Assembly: GCA_029204225.1 (NCBI GenBank)
Contig: CM055095.1
Span: 20,389,348-20,453,347, forward strand
From: Diphasiastrum complanatum
Taxonomy: Eukaryota > Streptophyta > Lycopodiopsida > Lycopodiales > Lycopodiaceae
Length of the DNA stretch: 64,000 bases
Direction of reading: 5' to 3'
The notes beneath the pieces were generated by a model, which made no database searches, was not told the origin of the DNA, and saw only the letters and a list, made by a program, of their open reading frames with translations. The translations under genes and the position numbers were made by a program. Positions 10,051-21,661 of this stretch are shown in pieces; the stretch's first letter is position 1, and each line of letters opens with the position of its first letter.

Positions 10051-10180
10051 GTGTGTCTTTTATTTGTCGAATATACCTTTGTTGTTGCTTATTTTGAGCA
10101 ACATTATGATTTGTATCTTGAGAAATACAGTAATGTGCAGATGGATTATTTGGGAGTTCGTTATTTTGTCTTTGTAAGTA

Positions 10181-10706
10181 TTATATATATCGGGCAATTG
10201 TAGTTATTTCAATATGTGCATGTAGATCAATAGTTGAGCAAAATTGTTTTGCAATTTCAATACCGGAGACTGCCTGTTGAGTATTGCAAACAATCATTTG
10301 AGAACTTGGTATTGAAGGCAAATATTGTTTGTTTTGCGCATCATACAATAATGTTACTGTTTCTGAAATACGAATATGACATGTTTTTATACTATCCCAT
10401 ATTTGTTCGAGATTGCTTGACAAGACAATGCTCAGATTGATGTTTAAAGCCAAACAAGTCCGTAGTGTACTTTATTTGTGTTTGATCTTTGATAAGATAT
10501 TCTGTCATAGATAGTGACATTTTGTGCATATTTTGAAATCGATCTGTATCAAAATATTTTTGTTGCTAATGAATCACAATTGAGTCTCTTCTATCTAAAC
10601 ATGTTTCAAAATATGGTATAATTGCTTGAAAGCTGATTTCTTGTGGCCTACTTTCGTGTCCTAGCGACATTGCCAAACTCTCAAAAAAGTTGTTTGTAGT
10701 AGCCAT
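10181..10706 (-). pseudogene. H1 polyprotein N-terminus
   Basis: Translation from the ATG at 10706 reads MATTNNFFESLAMSLGHESR and continues about 45 codons before a stop. Further open blocks in other frames follow, for example 10453-10181. I cannot match this segment to a domain. It is placed here because it directly precedes the Cys-rich DUF6570-like part in the same orientation. The sequence just before the ATG (10715-11043) is probably the element's 5' untranslated part. Confidence 0.5.
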
Positions 10707-11043
10707 TTTTGTATCTGTTTAACAAACATGTATTGGGAAATGGAAATTCTTTTGGCTTTTCAAAAACAAGTTTTAAATGTTCCCTTATTGAAAAACATAT
10801 ACATTGGAAAAAAAAAACTAATACAAATATCGTACAAGCTAATTTTACATAGCGCAATATTGTTTTGAACAAAAGATAACTACTTTGAACGCACTATAAT
10901 AGAATCAAAGATATGATACAGGAACTTACATTTGGGAGTTTTAATGTACTAGAAATTTACACTTTATATAGTTTAAGAGATTTGCTCTAAAATTAAATTT
11001 CCAAACCATGTAAACCAAATTGTCAAAACGTAGATCATATACG

Positions 11044-11696
11044 TGTGAGAGATTTCAACTAGTTTAGTCTAGTTTAGTCACATTTTGGTAAATTGTCAAT
11101 AAGAGGCCAAATTTCATTTTAGACTTAGAGATAAACTTTTTGAAGTTACATTAGTTTAAAATAAATTCAACAAGCACTTTTGGAAAGTGTGGGAAAGTTG
11201 GTAGTCGAGTTTGAGAGATTTTCAAATTTGAACTTTGGGTACATTGAATCTAGGCCCAAAAATAGTAGGGTTTACATTTTGGAGGGAAAGGCAAGTGGCC
11301 AAATAGGGTTTGAAAACTCTATAAAAGGATGTAACTCATGGAGAGACACATCTTCTCTCTTCTCTCTCTCATTTCATCATTATACATGGTTCTCTTTGGG
11401 TTCTACTACTCATTGGTGCACTATCTTGGTGTTATCTTGCAATTCTATGTGTAGAATGATCATTTATTGCTATTTTCAATTCCACACGTGTGAAATATAG
11501 TAGGTTACTGTAATTGTACGGACATCAAACATATTTTATGTCTTGGTTCATGTTTGATCAGTATCTCTTAGAGTTTGCATCTCATTTTGTATGTAGATGC
11601 TGATTTTTCTACATTGCCAGGATTGTTGGTTTGCTCCTTATGTAACCAAAGATTAGGGACATGGATTGGATCTTGAATGATCTGAAATTCTTCACA
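11044..11696 (+). repeat. 5' LTR of C1
   Basis: This 653-bp LTR runs from TGTGAGAG to TTCACA and is followed at once by the primer site. Its first 377 bases recur at 23763-24139. It has a TATA box (TATAAAA at 11320-11326) followed by a CT-rich stretch, the expected promoter of such elements. It also has the palindrome CACACGTGTG at 11483-11492. Confidence 0.88.
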
Positions 11697-11708
11697 TGGT
11701 GTTAGAGC
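11697..11708 (+). other. Primer-binding site of C1
   Basis: TGGTGTTAGAGC directly follows the LTR and is a two-mismatch version of TGGTATCAGAGC, complementary to the 3' end of initiator tRNA-Met and standard for plant Copia elements. Confidence 0.8.
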
Positions 11709-12262
11709 TCTTGTGTTTCAGGTTATGAAAGGATCAGCCATCTTTAGCAAGGATTTGGAGGAGTTACCAATGCTAGAGCATGCTAGATTGATTTCTACTA
11801 AAAAATCAGCATTTTTGCATGTGTAGAATTGATTTTTTATAGGTCAAAACTCAATATAGGGTTATATACTTGATCAATTCCTCACACTTGGTTTACTGGA
11901 ATTAGATGACTTTTGGTGCATTAGGAAGGTCTCATTGGACTCTACAAGAAGATACATCAAGTTTCTAGAAATTGCATGTAGAATTTGAGATATTCAATTT
12001 TTTGTGATTTTGTCAAAACCCTAATTTTGATTGGATCTCTAGTTTGTGAGGTTACTTAACTTCATTTGAGTGTGTTTAAATCTTAGGAAGTGGCAAGAAT
12101 CATTAGATTGAGGATAGATCATAGGTTGATCAAGACTCTCACTATTCTATGTGTTAATTTTCTAGTTAGAAGCGCTAGAAGAGATTTGAGAGGTTCCATA
12201 TCTTTGTGATATCTTTTTGAGTTCATTTGTTGACATTCAAGAGAGTGCTTTGTGCATTGGAA
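11709..12262 (+). other. Untranslated leader of C1
   Basis: I see no coding potential. The sequence lies between the primer site and the left edge of nested element C2, and it resumes at 15054 before gag. Confidence 0.6.
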
Positions 12263-12887
12263 TGTGAAAAGTACAGTACTAAGGACCATAAATGGATCTT
12301 TGAATGATCCACAAGGTGATTGTATGCTTGTTAAACAATCTATTAGAAACTAGTCATTAGAAAACAAGATTTAGTTTAGCAGCTTGATAGGAAACAAGTA
12401 GAGACAATCAAAGCATTGATCAATTAATATAACCCAACTCCACACGTGTGGAAATAAGGCTGTAGTACGGCCTGTAGACAATGTTTACAAAGTGCGAAAG
12501 CTGGGTTTCATTGGAAAAATAGAGTAATCACCATACAATGAGAGGAAACTCGAGTTTCTCCTTGAGGTTCCAAAACGTTTCTATCTTCTCACTATGGAGA
12601 ATGGGAATACATAGTAAAACACACTTCCTTTGCAAATTTAGGTGAAAATCCAGCATGTAATAAGGAAGTAGACTCCATTTTCTTGCCCTAATGTGAAAAC
12701 CCTAGCCTAGATCCAAGAGTCATGCTTGGTAGGTGCATGGTAGGTACAAATCTCATCATAAATCATGGTCTAGATCCTACAAAGTAGGAATCACTACCAA
12801 ATAGACACAACCACTCCTCTTGACTCGTGGTAACCTACTTTAGGTGTGTATGTACAAGTGGCACTTTGGCCATTCAAGTAACCTACA
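12263..12887 (-). repeat. 3' LTR of C2
   Basis: On plus it starts TGTGAAAAGTAC and ends AACCTACA. It holds the palindrome CACACGTGTG at 12441-12450, followed by the GTAGTACGGCC block also seen in the other C2 LTR and, inverted, in the C4 LTR. Confidence 0.9.
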
Positions 12888-13933
12888 AGGGAATTGTTCC
12901 TATTCCACTTATCTTACATTCTTGACTACTTGTAGTATAGATTGATCTATGTAAGTCATTGTAAGAAAGTAAGGTGGAGAATATGTCCTTTTGATATGTC
13001 ATGTGGGAACTTGCCCCACTATCAATCCACCAAGAATCATTGGTGTTGCTCTTGGATGATGGTGGTTTGTTGGAAACCATCAAGAATGACTCTTCATCCT
13101 CCTCCTCCTTCTGATGTGCAATGTTGCTTTGTTTGCTCTCTTGTGTCTTCTTCTTCTTGAGACATTCTGATGCAAAATGTCATTTCTTTCCACAGAAAAA
13201 ATATTTGTACTTGGACTTGTCTTTGATCTTGCCCTTTGAGCTTGAAGCGTCATCCTCCTCCTTGGTCTCCTTGAAGTGCTTCTTCTTGCCATTGGTCTTC
13301 TTCTTGCTTTTGAATGAGAAATTAGCTTTCTCATCACCATCCTGCAGAGAAATAACATTTATTCTTGCATTAGTATGCAACATCCTACACTCTTCAGCTA
13401 CTAATACACTGTGTAGCTTTTCTATAGTAGGCAAAGTGTCTTGGATTGCAAAGCTTTGGACCAAATTTGTAAAGCCACTCCCTAGACCATTTAGGACAAT
13501 CTGAACAAGCTCACTATCTTGAATCTTCTCTCCAATGGAAGCTATTGATTACTAGCACATAATCTTGTGCACTCTCATCACTCCTCTTCATGCTTTGTAG
13601 AATTTGATTCCTAAGCATGAGAACCCTCGAAGTGTTACTAGACTCATAGATAGATTTTAAAGATTCCCAAGTCTCTTTAGCACTCTTACATGATGATACT
13701 TTCCTTAGAAGATCATTGCTTACATTCATCTTAATACAGTGAAGTGCAAGCCTAGACCTCTTCTTGTATCTCACTAATTCCTGTTCACCTAGAGGTTCAT
13801 CTTCATCATCTATTAGAAACTCATAAAGATCCTGGAGCACCATTAGTGACTCCATCCTCACTTTCCAAATAGCATAATTGGTAGAATTTAACATCTCACT
13901 AGCTTCTAGAAGGTAGGCTCCCACTGATCCCAT
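12888..13933 (-). pseudogene. C2 gag and start of protease
   Basis: Reading leftward from the ATG at 13931-13933, the protein starts MGSVGAYLLEASEMLNSTNY and continues through the gag core to about 13514, where the frame shifts. Another frame (13464-13180) carries the FAIQDTLPTIEKLHSVLVAE block and a lysine-rich linker. A stop codon falls inside the zinc knuckle (CGKK, stop, HFASEC). The aspartic protease motif WWIDSGASSHMT appears near 13040, and coding ends about 45 codons later at the LTR. So gag is broken by at least one frameshift and one stop, and everything after the protease start is deleted. Confidence 0.88.
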
Positions 13934-14414
13934 CTTACTAGCAAGATTCTACACACAAGATATAGATTTGTTTGGACCTGAAACTCACAAAGGTTTCTAA
14001 CTTGCAGTGTTTCACTCAAATGAAAACTACACTCAAGCAAATCTTGCCAATCTTGGCTATTCTTGGACAAAAAACTGACTCTATCTCTCTCATTCACTTT
14101 GTATTTTCAAGACCTGGTTTCCACTTTACTAATCAATGGCAAGTGATTTTGGCAGCTTATCCTAGGATTTGCACCAAAAATTACATCAAACTGACATCAG
14201 ATGAATTTTCTATGATCCAACGAATATGGGTTATTAAATGCTGGTTCAGAGATGCCCACACGTGTGAACAGTATGGACTTTGATCCTAAAAAAGTTTGGG
14301 ATCAAATCCCCTCACCAAAACCTGGATATCAGCTCGCCCTTCCAATACTAGCTTTTTGCACCAAAACCTGCTAAAACTGGATTAGATTCAAACATAGATC
14401 AATGGCCTTGTACT
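13934..14414 (-). other. Untranslated leader of C2
   Basis: This region lies between the primer site and the gag ATG of C2. It contains another CACACGTGTG at 14257-14266. I see no coding sequence. Confidence 0.6.
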
Positions 14415-14428
14415 TGGCTCTGATACCA
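14415..14428 (-). other. Primer-binding site of C2
   Basis: TGGCTCTGATACCA on plus reads TGGTATCAGAGCCA on minus, an exact complement of the 3' end of initiator tRNA-Met. It abuts the LTR. Confidence 0.92.
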
Positions 14429-15053
14429 TGTGAAAAGTACAATACTAACGACCATAAATGAATCTTTGAATGATCCACAAGGTGATTGTATGCTTGTTAA
14501 ACAATCTATCAGAAACTAGTCATCAGAAAACAAGATCTAGTTTAGCAGCTTGATAGGAAACAAGTAGAGACAATCAAAGCATTGATCAATTAGTATAATC
14601 CAACTCCACACGTGTGGAAATAAGGCTGTAGTACGGCCTGTAGACAGTGTTTACAAAGTGCGAAAGCTGGGTTTCATTGGAAAAATAGAGTAATCACCAT
14701 ACAATGAGAGAAAACTCGAGTTTCTCCTTGAGGCTCCAAAACGTTTCTATCTTCTCACTATGGAGAATGGGAATACATAGTAAAACACACTTCCTTTGCA
14801 AATTTAGGTGAAAATCCAGCATGTAATAAGGAAGTAGACTCCATTTTCTTGCCCTAATGTAAAAACCCTAGCCTAGATCCAAGAGTCATGTCTGGTAGGT
14901 GCATGGTAGGTACAAATCTCATCATAAATCATGGTCTAGATCCTACAAAGTAGGAATCACTACCAAATAGACACAACCACTCCTCTTGACTCGTGGTAAC
15001 CTACTTTAGGTGTGTATGTACAAGTGGCACTTTGGCCATTCAAGTAACCAACA
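14429..15053 (-). repeat. 5' LTR of C2
   Basis: This LTR is identical in length to the one at 12263-12887 and differs by only scattered substitutions over the stretches compared. It ends CCAACA on plus, so the element starts TGTTGG on minus. The palindrome is at 14607-14616. Confidence 0.9.
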
Positions 15054-15118
15054 AACAATATTGACAAAATGTACAATATTCTATATGGCTAGATTTGCCA
15101 ATGTAGGCAATTTTTCAC

Positions 15119-16308
15119 ATGGAACAGGTTGAAAGAAGAAGATCAGGTCATTGCAACATGGCTACAAGTGGTGGATTCATGTTGGAAGCAATGATAGGCT
15201 TACTGGAGATGAATGAGTTGATGGAGATTGTTGCAGGTGTGGAGGAGAGGCCTCAAGCACCTCAAGATCAAGTGAGGTATGACAAGAGAGCTAAAAGAGC
15301 TCTACACATGATTAAGATGAATGTTACCAATGAACTTCTTAAGGAAGTTGGTAAGTGCACATCATCTTTCGAGGCTTGGGAAGCTTTGAAGAAGCTCTAT
15401 AAATCCAAGTCTACATCAAGAGTGCTTACTCTTAGGAGGCAAATCTTTCAAAGTTTTCAAAAGAAGGAAGAGAGTAATCATGCTTTTGTTTTGAGGGTTA
15501 AAGCACTCAATGATGAGTTAACATGTATTGATGAAAGCATAAGGAGGTCGAACTTGTTCAAGTTATACTTAATGGCTTGTTGGATGATCATGCTAATCTT
15601 GTTCAAAGTTTTGCTATTCAAAAGACTTTGCCAAGTATTGTGGATTTGCAAGAGATCTTGGTGAATGAGGAGTATAGGCTTCAATCAAGAGGAGGTGGAT
15701 CTACATCGACATCTCATTATGAAGAGGATGCTATGTTTGTCAAAGGCAAGTGGTTTAAAGGGCAAGATCAAGGTGAGACTTTCTCTTTTGGCAAAAAGAA
15801 AGATAAGTCTAAGTTGAAATGCTTTTATTGTGGAATCAAAGGGCATTTTGCATTTGAATGTTTGAAGAAGCAAAGAGATGAAGGTAGCAAGCAGATCAAC
15901 TTTACTACTAATGATGAGGATCTAGATCATATGTTTGAGAGGGAGTATTTCCAGAGGTTCAGGTCTAAAGATATTCATATCTTTGATATCTTTGATGATC
16001 AAGAGAAAGGTAAGCAAGTGGAAGTGACTCACTTTGCTTTACTCACATGTTTTGGAGAATTTTCTTGTGTAGATGATGCTATGCAAGTGGATATTGGTTC
16101 TCATGGTTTTCATACTGAAAAAACAAGTAATGGATCTGGAAAACAAATTATCTTCAATGACTTTGATGGTCAAGAGGAAGATCAAGAGGTTGGTCTCAAA
16201 GGGCTTCAACAACACAAAAGGAAAGGTGACAATTTGGAGCTAGTCAAGAGCATCAAAAGAAGGTTTTTTTGGCAAAGATGTTATGGATCTATTTTTGCAG
16301 CTTATTGA
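15119..16308 (+). pseudogene. C1 gag
   Basis: The frame from 15119 contains VRYDKRAKRALHMIKMNVTN, EAWEALKKLYKSKSTSRV and LRRQIFQSFQKKEESNHAF, a typical Copia gag core. A shift near 15545 moves it to the frame from 15577, which reads LDDHANLVQSFAIQKTLPSI and then a zinc knuckle CFYCGIKGHFAFEC (C-x2-C-x4-H-x4-C). About 150 residues of acidic sequence follow without a protease motif and end at a stop at 16306-16308. The N-terminus is also shortened (GFMLEAMIGLLEM). This is a related but different family from C2 and C4. Confidence 0.85.
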
Positions 16309-16510
16309 AGACTCAAGTAAGGTCAAAGGAGCAGCAAGGAAGTGTTGTTCAAGTTTTCTTTACTTGTTCTATCTCATGTTTGAGCTATTTCATATGGATG
16401 TGTGCAAATTGTCAAGATATGGACAAACTAGCTACATTGTCTTGCAATATCTTGTTGTTGGAGTTGTACTAGCATTCTTGGCTGGTTTTGTAGATGGAAA
16501 TGAAGCTAAT
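16309..16510 (+). other. C1 internal non-coding part, left of G1
   Basis: This C1 sequence has no recognisable domain. It ends with CTAAT, the target duplication of G1, and continues after G1 at 23319. Confidence 0.6.
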
Positions 16511-17273
16511 TGTTGGAGGGTTTACGGAGTCCAAGGCAACCCTAACCCTAGTTGATAAGTGAGAGATATTTGGCACCCTGCGTGTGTAAGTCCAACTCGA
16601 TGATCACATAGTTATTTGATTGATTAGTTAAAAGTTAATAAAGGACTTTAGGCCTTTTTGCGGGACTTTTAATGTCGCAGGGCCTAAATGTCAAGTTAGT
16701 GAATAAAGTTGGGTTTCCGTCCAATTTTGATGGTTCCCACACTTTTTTAAATTTGAATAAAAAGAGAGACAAGACTGGACCAATAGGATTCAGAGGCCAG
16801 GGTCCTCCTCTCTACTATAAAAAGGGACCAACTCGAGTTGCTCCTCATGTTCATTTCCTCATTTCAAATAAAGCAGATTGGTTCTCTTTAGAAATGGATT
16901 GATGAATGTCCTTGCTCTTTCTCACTTTTCCTCATTTCTCATGCTTTCTTTGGACTTTGCTAATTGTTGGATTTGATCATTATTGGGATTGCTATTTCTT
17001 ATGCTTTTTGTGAGAGAGAAGGGAGAGAGAAGAGTAAGTTTCTATCATTGTTGTGGATTTAGGGTTAATGGAAGTAGAGTTAATGGATGTAGTGTTAATG
17101 CTTAGTATTAATGGATGTTAGTATTAGATGTGGATCCTCCATTCATGTTGAAATCTGAACTATACTATCGCTCTCATGGGAATGAACCTCCACGTGACAA
17201 CTAACTCCGTCTCTTTGATGCTAGATTGACTAGATCTTGGATTCAGGTTAGGCAAGCAAAGAAACCCACTACA
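16511..17273 (+). repeat. 5' LTR of G1
   Basis: This 763-bp LTR runs from TGTTGGAGGG to ACCCACTACA. A TATA box (TATAAAAA) is at 16816-16823. It contains AACCCTAACCCTAG near its start, which looks telomere-like but is a fixed part of this LTR family. Relatives are at 22566, 35543, 46389 (inverted) and 54472 (inverted). Confidence 0.93.
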
Positions 17274-17277
17274 ATTT

Positions 17278-17295
17278 TGGCACCGTTGCCGGGGA
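17278..17295 (+). other. tRNA-Asp primer-binding site of G1
   Basis: TGGCACCGTTGCCGGGGA differs by one base from TGGCGCCGTTGCCGGGGA, the complement of the 3' end of plant tRNA-Asp including CCA. It starts four bases after the LTR. Confidence 0.88.
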
Positions 17296-18474
17296 GCTAC
17301 ACCAATTTTTCAGTTTGCAGCATGTTTGGCTGATGGTTAGCTTGCATTAGGCATCTTGTCGTGGCATGAATAGTGTTAAATTTGCATTTTAGGGTTAGTT
17401 TGAAATTGATTCTGCTTGATTTGAGTGGATTAGCTTGTTTGAAATATAAACTGACTACTAAATAGGGAAAGCTATTCAGATCACCAATCTTAAGATCCAT
17501 TTGGGTCTGAGATATCAGAGAAAATAACAAAAATCGGTCAAATCTGTCAAATTTGGTCAAAAGAGGCAAAAAGCATCATCAGAGCTCAGAACTTTTTACC
17601 TCTTTCAGGAAACCTTCACCGAGTTGCAGACACCTTCGGTTTTGTTTACAGAACCTTTAGTCTGAAGGGCAAAGATTAATTCTTAGCAGATTTCTAGAAA
17701 CATAAGAAAAACCACCACAAAAACACCAAAAATTATCAAAACCCTAAAAAAAACAGAAAAAGAACCTTCGCCCAATTCACTGTGCTTAGATGTGATTCAA
17801 ATCTATCTACTGCCAGGTCGACAAAGAATAATACCAAAAATAGAAAGATTTTCAGAGGATCAGTTGTCATATTGTCATATTTTTGTCAAAAAAGTCACTT
17901 TTTTGCAAACTTACCATTATTAGTCTTGATCCTTCGCCAGAACCTTCGTCGAGTTTTCAGAACATTCTATCTATAGTAAACTACTATTTTTGAGTTCGGC
18001 AAAGATTCTTCTTGATCAGATTACAAAAACAGTATTTGCTTGTGTCAGAAACCTTCGTCCGGTTGTCCATAGATTTATCTGTGTCAGATCTTCCATCTGA
18101 GAAGTCGGCGATGGTTATTTCTCAAGAAATTGCCAGAAAAGTGTTTAGAGAGTTTTTATCCCAAAATAGCACTGTTGAACCTTCGTCGAGACAACCTTCA
18201 CCTAGAGAACCTTTGCCAGTCCAATTTTCGTTTCTAATTTTTCAGATCATGTCTCTGTCAAAATTTGGATATATTAAATCTGATATATTCTAAATTGGAC
18301 TCGAAGAGATTTATCATTTTTGAGAAGTATTGATTGATCGAATTTTGGGTAGTTTTTCATCATATAGAATCAGATTTTTGAAAAGTGGAATAGAGCTAGC
18401 AGATCTAATCTGAGATAGTTTTTTGAAAAAATCTATATCCAATCTCATTATCGACTTGATCTGAATTTGTAAAG
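17296..18474 (+). other. Long leader of G1 with a repeated AACCTTCG motif
   Basis: There is no ORF with gag features before 18475. At least seven copies of a motif close to AACCTTCGCCGAG are seen at 17611, 17763, 17941, 18050, 18178, 18193 and 18208, plus shorter forms at 17631 and 17931. The G2 leader has the same pattern. Confidence 0.7.
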
Positions 18475-20138
18475 ATGGCTGTCCCTGGAGCTGCTCCTGG
18501 AGGTGCTCCACAGGAGGTCAATCCAATTATTGTTAGAAGAACACCCCGATTGGATCTACCCAAATATAATGGATTAACAGATCCAGTTAGATTTCTTCAG
18601 ATCTATGTTGAATCCTGTGAGGTCTATGGTGAGATTTATCCTCAAGATAAACTTAAGCTATTTCCTATGGCCTAACAGGTGCAGCACAAGATTGGTACTA
18701 TAACCAAGATGAAACTGAGAGTACAGATTGGGAGGTTGTTAAACGAGCCCTTATCACACGGTTCAAATCGCTGAAGTTTATGGAAGATCCTTTTCTACTT
18801 TTAAGTAGAATTAAAATGGGAAAGCGAGAAATGATTCGAGATTACATCGAAAGGGTGAAACGTCTTAGATCTAAATGTGAGCCTGAGCTGATTAATAAAA
18901 ATGCCATGATTATGTGGTTTTTGTCAGGTCTACCTAAATGGATCAGACGTGAGCTGAAACACCATAATGAGTACACACTTTTGCAAAATGCGATGGACGA
19001 TGCAATTCGGGAGGAGGATGAAGATTCAGATGATGAGCCGAATGTCAGTATGTTGCCTTATACAGCAGGGCAGACTACTATGACATGCACCACTATTGCA
19101 TCAACAAATGCCAATGCTACTGTAGAAATGATGATCAATGAGTTCGAGAAACTTGGAAAGACCTGGTTAAAACAGATGGAAAAGTTGCAGTTGCAATTTG
19201 ATGAGAAGATCAAAGCATTGGAAAATTTCCACGAAGAAGCAAACAAGGAACCTGAGAAGTTTGCAAAGACTTTTTCTACCAGGGAAAATGTCTGGTGTTC
19301 TATTTGTATAGGAAATCACACAGTGAACAAGTGTCCTCAATTGAAAAAACGAATGGAAATCAGTGTTTGCCATCTGTGTAATTCACCTGACCATAAGACT
19401 GCCTTTTGCAACTTTAACCCTCGGATAATTCAGCAACGATATGCCCATATGGGATATCGAGATCCATAGTATGGAGGCAATCCAGCAGCAAGACTGCGAC
19501 AATCTACTCTTGGATACCCGGAACGTCTAGCATTGCCTGCCCCACCAAAACACTCCGCTCTTCCTACCAATTTGATGGAACCAGAACCTTACGGAAGTGC
19601 TGAGCAATGGAGCTATGGTAATGATCAGGAAGGAAGATCTTCAGAACAATATGCCATTTATGCTGCCGCTCAACAACAAGCCTACAGAAATTGGGCCAGA
19701 GCACCACTTGGATGCTTTGCATGTGGAGAAAATCATAGAGTTGCAGAATGCCCAAATAAAGGAAAATTTGTACCATTTTGTCGTGACTGTGGATATGGGC
19801 ATTGCTATAAAGACTGTCCAGCAAGACTGAAGCCACCACTAGCTACAGCACCTGTAAATTTGATAACAATCAAGCAAGGATCGGTAGCTCAAAATAAACC
19901 AAGTGCACTCTTAATGGTGGTCATCAGAGAACGAAAGCAAAAAGAACCAGGAGTGGATTCAGTACCTGCTGATTCTATGCCATTGAACGATACACCAACA
20001 ACATCGGGAGTCTATCCAAATCTTAATGCAGAAAAACGAAGATATCAGGATATGAGACAGTGGATTAAACATCTGCAAGAAGAAGAGGAACTTGAATCTG
20101 CTAAAGTAACAGTTGAATTTCGGTCTTCACCATTGTAG
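18475..20138 (+). pseudogene. G1 gag with four CCHC zinc knuckles
   Basis: The ATG at 18475 gives MAVPGAAPGGAP and then LPKYNGLTDPVRFLQIY. A shift near 18675 leads to the frame holding RDYIERVKRLRSKCEPELI, a usual Gypsy gag core. Zinc knuckles follow in two pairs: CSICIGNHTVNKC and CHLCNSPDHKTAFC, then about 110 residues later CFACGENHRVAEC and CRDCGYGHCYKDC. Three of the four have C-x2-C-x3-H-x4-C spacing in place of x4. A TAG at 19467-19469 sits where G2 has CAG. Gag ends at 20136-20138 with a charged tail (QEEEELESAK). Two lesions make it a pseudogene. Confidence 0.88.
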
Positions 20139-20191
20139 CCTCCAAGAAATTTACGTATGATCAGTTACATCATCACAAAAAACCCTTCAAG

Positions 20192-20860
20192 ATGACTGAA
20201 CCGGAAGCACCGCATATAGAATTACTCATGAATATTTTGTCTAGCAAGATCAATATTTCATTGGGAGAGTTCCTAAAGTTGGTGCCAAAAGCAAAAGAAG
20301 TCTTAGTGCAAAAGTTAGCTCAAGAAGAATTAAAAGACCATCAGGAGCCAATTTTTTGTGCTGGATTTGAAGAATCTAACGATGTACTCCATGTTGGAGC
20401 CGCTTGGGAAAGTGAACAAAAGAATATCACTCCGCCGATACAACATAGAGAATTTTCTAAAAAAGCAGCCGTGATAGATGGCGGTTCAGGAGTTAACCTG
20501 ATTTCTACAAAGCTATGTACAAAATGGGGCCTTACAAAGATTAAGCCTGTTACTTTTGCTATTAAGCTAGCTGATCAAACGAGGAATGGTGGAAGATATA
20601 CCTGTCAGGATTGCAAGAGTACAGTTCGTCATTACTTTAGTCGTGATGGACTTACCAAAAGCACCAAATGTCTACCGAGTTCTCTTAGGACGTCCATGGT
20701 TACGAGTTGCGCAAGTAATTCGTAACTGGGATACCGGCAAAATCACTTTTGAAAATCGTGAACGTGCAGTTAAAGTTGATCCTACGACTTGGACTATCAA
20801 GCCAGTGGTTCAAAAAGAGGATGACGATTCATCAACAATGGATCACACTTGTGATTGACC
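20192..20860 (+). pseudogene. G1 aspartic protease region
   Basis: Reading from 20192, the sequence has GFEESNDVLHVGAAWESEQK and then the protease active site VIDGGSGVNLIS, a DGGSG-type variant as in some Tat-branch elements. The frame breaks after about LADQTR, and the second half (FVITLVVMDLPKAPNVYRVL, then LGRPWLR) lies in the frame from 20586. The LGRPWL motif is the normal protease end before RT. Confidence 0.8.
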
Positions 20861-20929
20861 ATAGAAAAAATTGGGAGCTCACTATGATTCTCAAACGGAT
20901 ACCGTCAATTGGAACGAAGCTCTTGCAAC

Positions 20930-21655
20930 AATTGATTGTACTTGGATGACTTGGGAGTTCATAGTACAGATACAGACCACCTGGATCGATTGGAGAAAGT
21001 CTTTGAAAGATGCCACAAATATCAAATTTCTCTAAATCCAGAAAAATAACAGATATGCGTTTCTCACGAAGTGGTGCTTGGACATGTGATATCAAGACAT
21101 GGTATTGTCACCGATTATTCTAAGATCAAAGTTACTGTGGAATTGCCACCTATGTGTCTATGGGTCATGCGAACTACAATCAAATTTTTATTATCTTCTT
21201 TGCGGATTTAACATGACCTATATACAAATTAACTATTGTTCCTATTTGGACAGTAGAGGCATTAGAAGCCTTTGAAAAGTTAAAAAAATCATTATCCTGA
21301 GCACCAATACTGCGTTCTCCAGATTGGACATTAGAGTTTCATGTTCATACAGATGCCTCAAAATACGCCATTGGATCAGTTTTGACGTAGCCAGGGGACT
21401 ATAAGAAGGATTATCTTATACGATTTGCATGCAGACAACTTACAGATACAGAGAAGAATTATTCAACAACAGAACGTGAAGCGCTAGCCATGATTTTTTC
21501 TGTTCGGAAATTTCATCACTACCTCATGGAAACGCACTTTGCATTTTATACGGATCATCAACCCTTACTTGACTTGGTAAATAAGACGTGTAATACTGGA
21601 CGTATTGCAAGATAATTATTATTATTGACTAAATTTGACTTTTGAATTCTGGTCA
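20930..21655 (+). pseudogene. G1 RT remnant joined to RNase H
   Basis: At 20938-20955 the sequence encodes YLDDLG, the RT active site, directly after protease-linker DNA, so the fingers and most of the palm are deleted. Then come DHLDRLEKVFERCHKYQISL, a stop, and GHVISRHGI. From about 21328 RNase H is recognisable (FHVHTDASKYAIGSVL, then EKNYSTTEREALAM and FAFYTDHQPL). RNase H ends near 21650, where the extra ORF starts abruptly at a GGGGGA tract. Integrase is absent. Confidence 0.82.
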
Positions 21656-21661
21656 GAAACG

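Larger units (their letters stand above)
5290..11043 (-). mobile_element. Helentron-type Helitron H1, decayed and without defined ends
   Basis: Read from high to low coordinates on the minus strand, this stretch holds an N-terminal segment (ATG at 10704-10706), a Cys-rich and DUF6570-like region, a Rep remnant, a PIF1-type helicase and an endonuclease. That is the order of a Helentron (Helitron2) polyprotein. It is broken by many frameshifts and stops, by loss of the HUH part of Rep and by a solo LTR at 5542-6216. The right edge at 11043 is set by the LTR of Copia C1. DNA like its upstream part (10715-11043) recurs at about 24440-24775 beyond that nest. Terminal TC/CTRR motifs were not identified. 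Confidence 0.85.
12263..15053 (-). mobile_element. Copia element C2, internally deleted but with two full LTRs
   Basis: Two 625-bp LTRs (12263-12887 and 14429-15053) of equal length and very high similarity flank an internal part of only 1541 bases. The primer site (GGCTCTGATACCA on plus) adjoins the right LTR, so the element reads leftward. Inside are gag and the start of protease. Integrase, RT and RNase H are deleted. The expected 5-bp duplication is not evident (TGGAA on the left, AACAA on the right). The gag is close to that of C4, so both are one family. Confidence 0.9.

Noticed and set aside
13121-13504. Ser/Leu-rich 127-codon plus-strand frame
   Set aside because: It is a shadow of the Lys/Glu-rich C2 gag on the minus strand.
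12258-15058. Target duplication around C2
   Set aside because: TGGAA and AACAA do not match, so no duplication is claimed. The LTR pair alone supports the element.
16541-16556. Telomere-like AACCCTAACCCTAG
   Set aside because: It occurs at the same place in every LTR of this Gypsy family, so it is LTR sequence and not an interstitial telomere.
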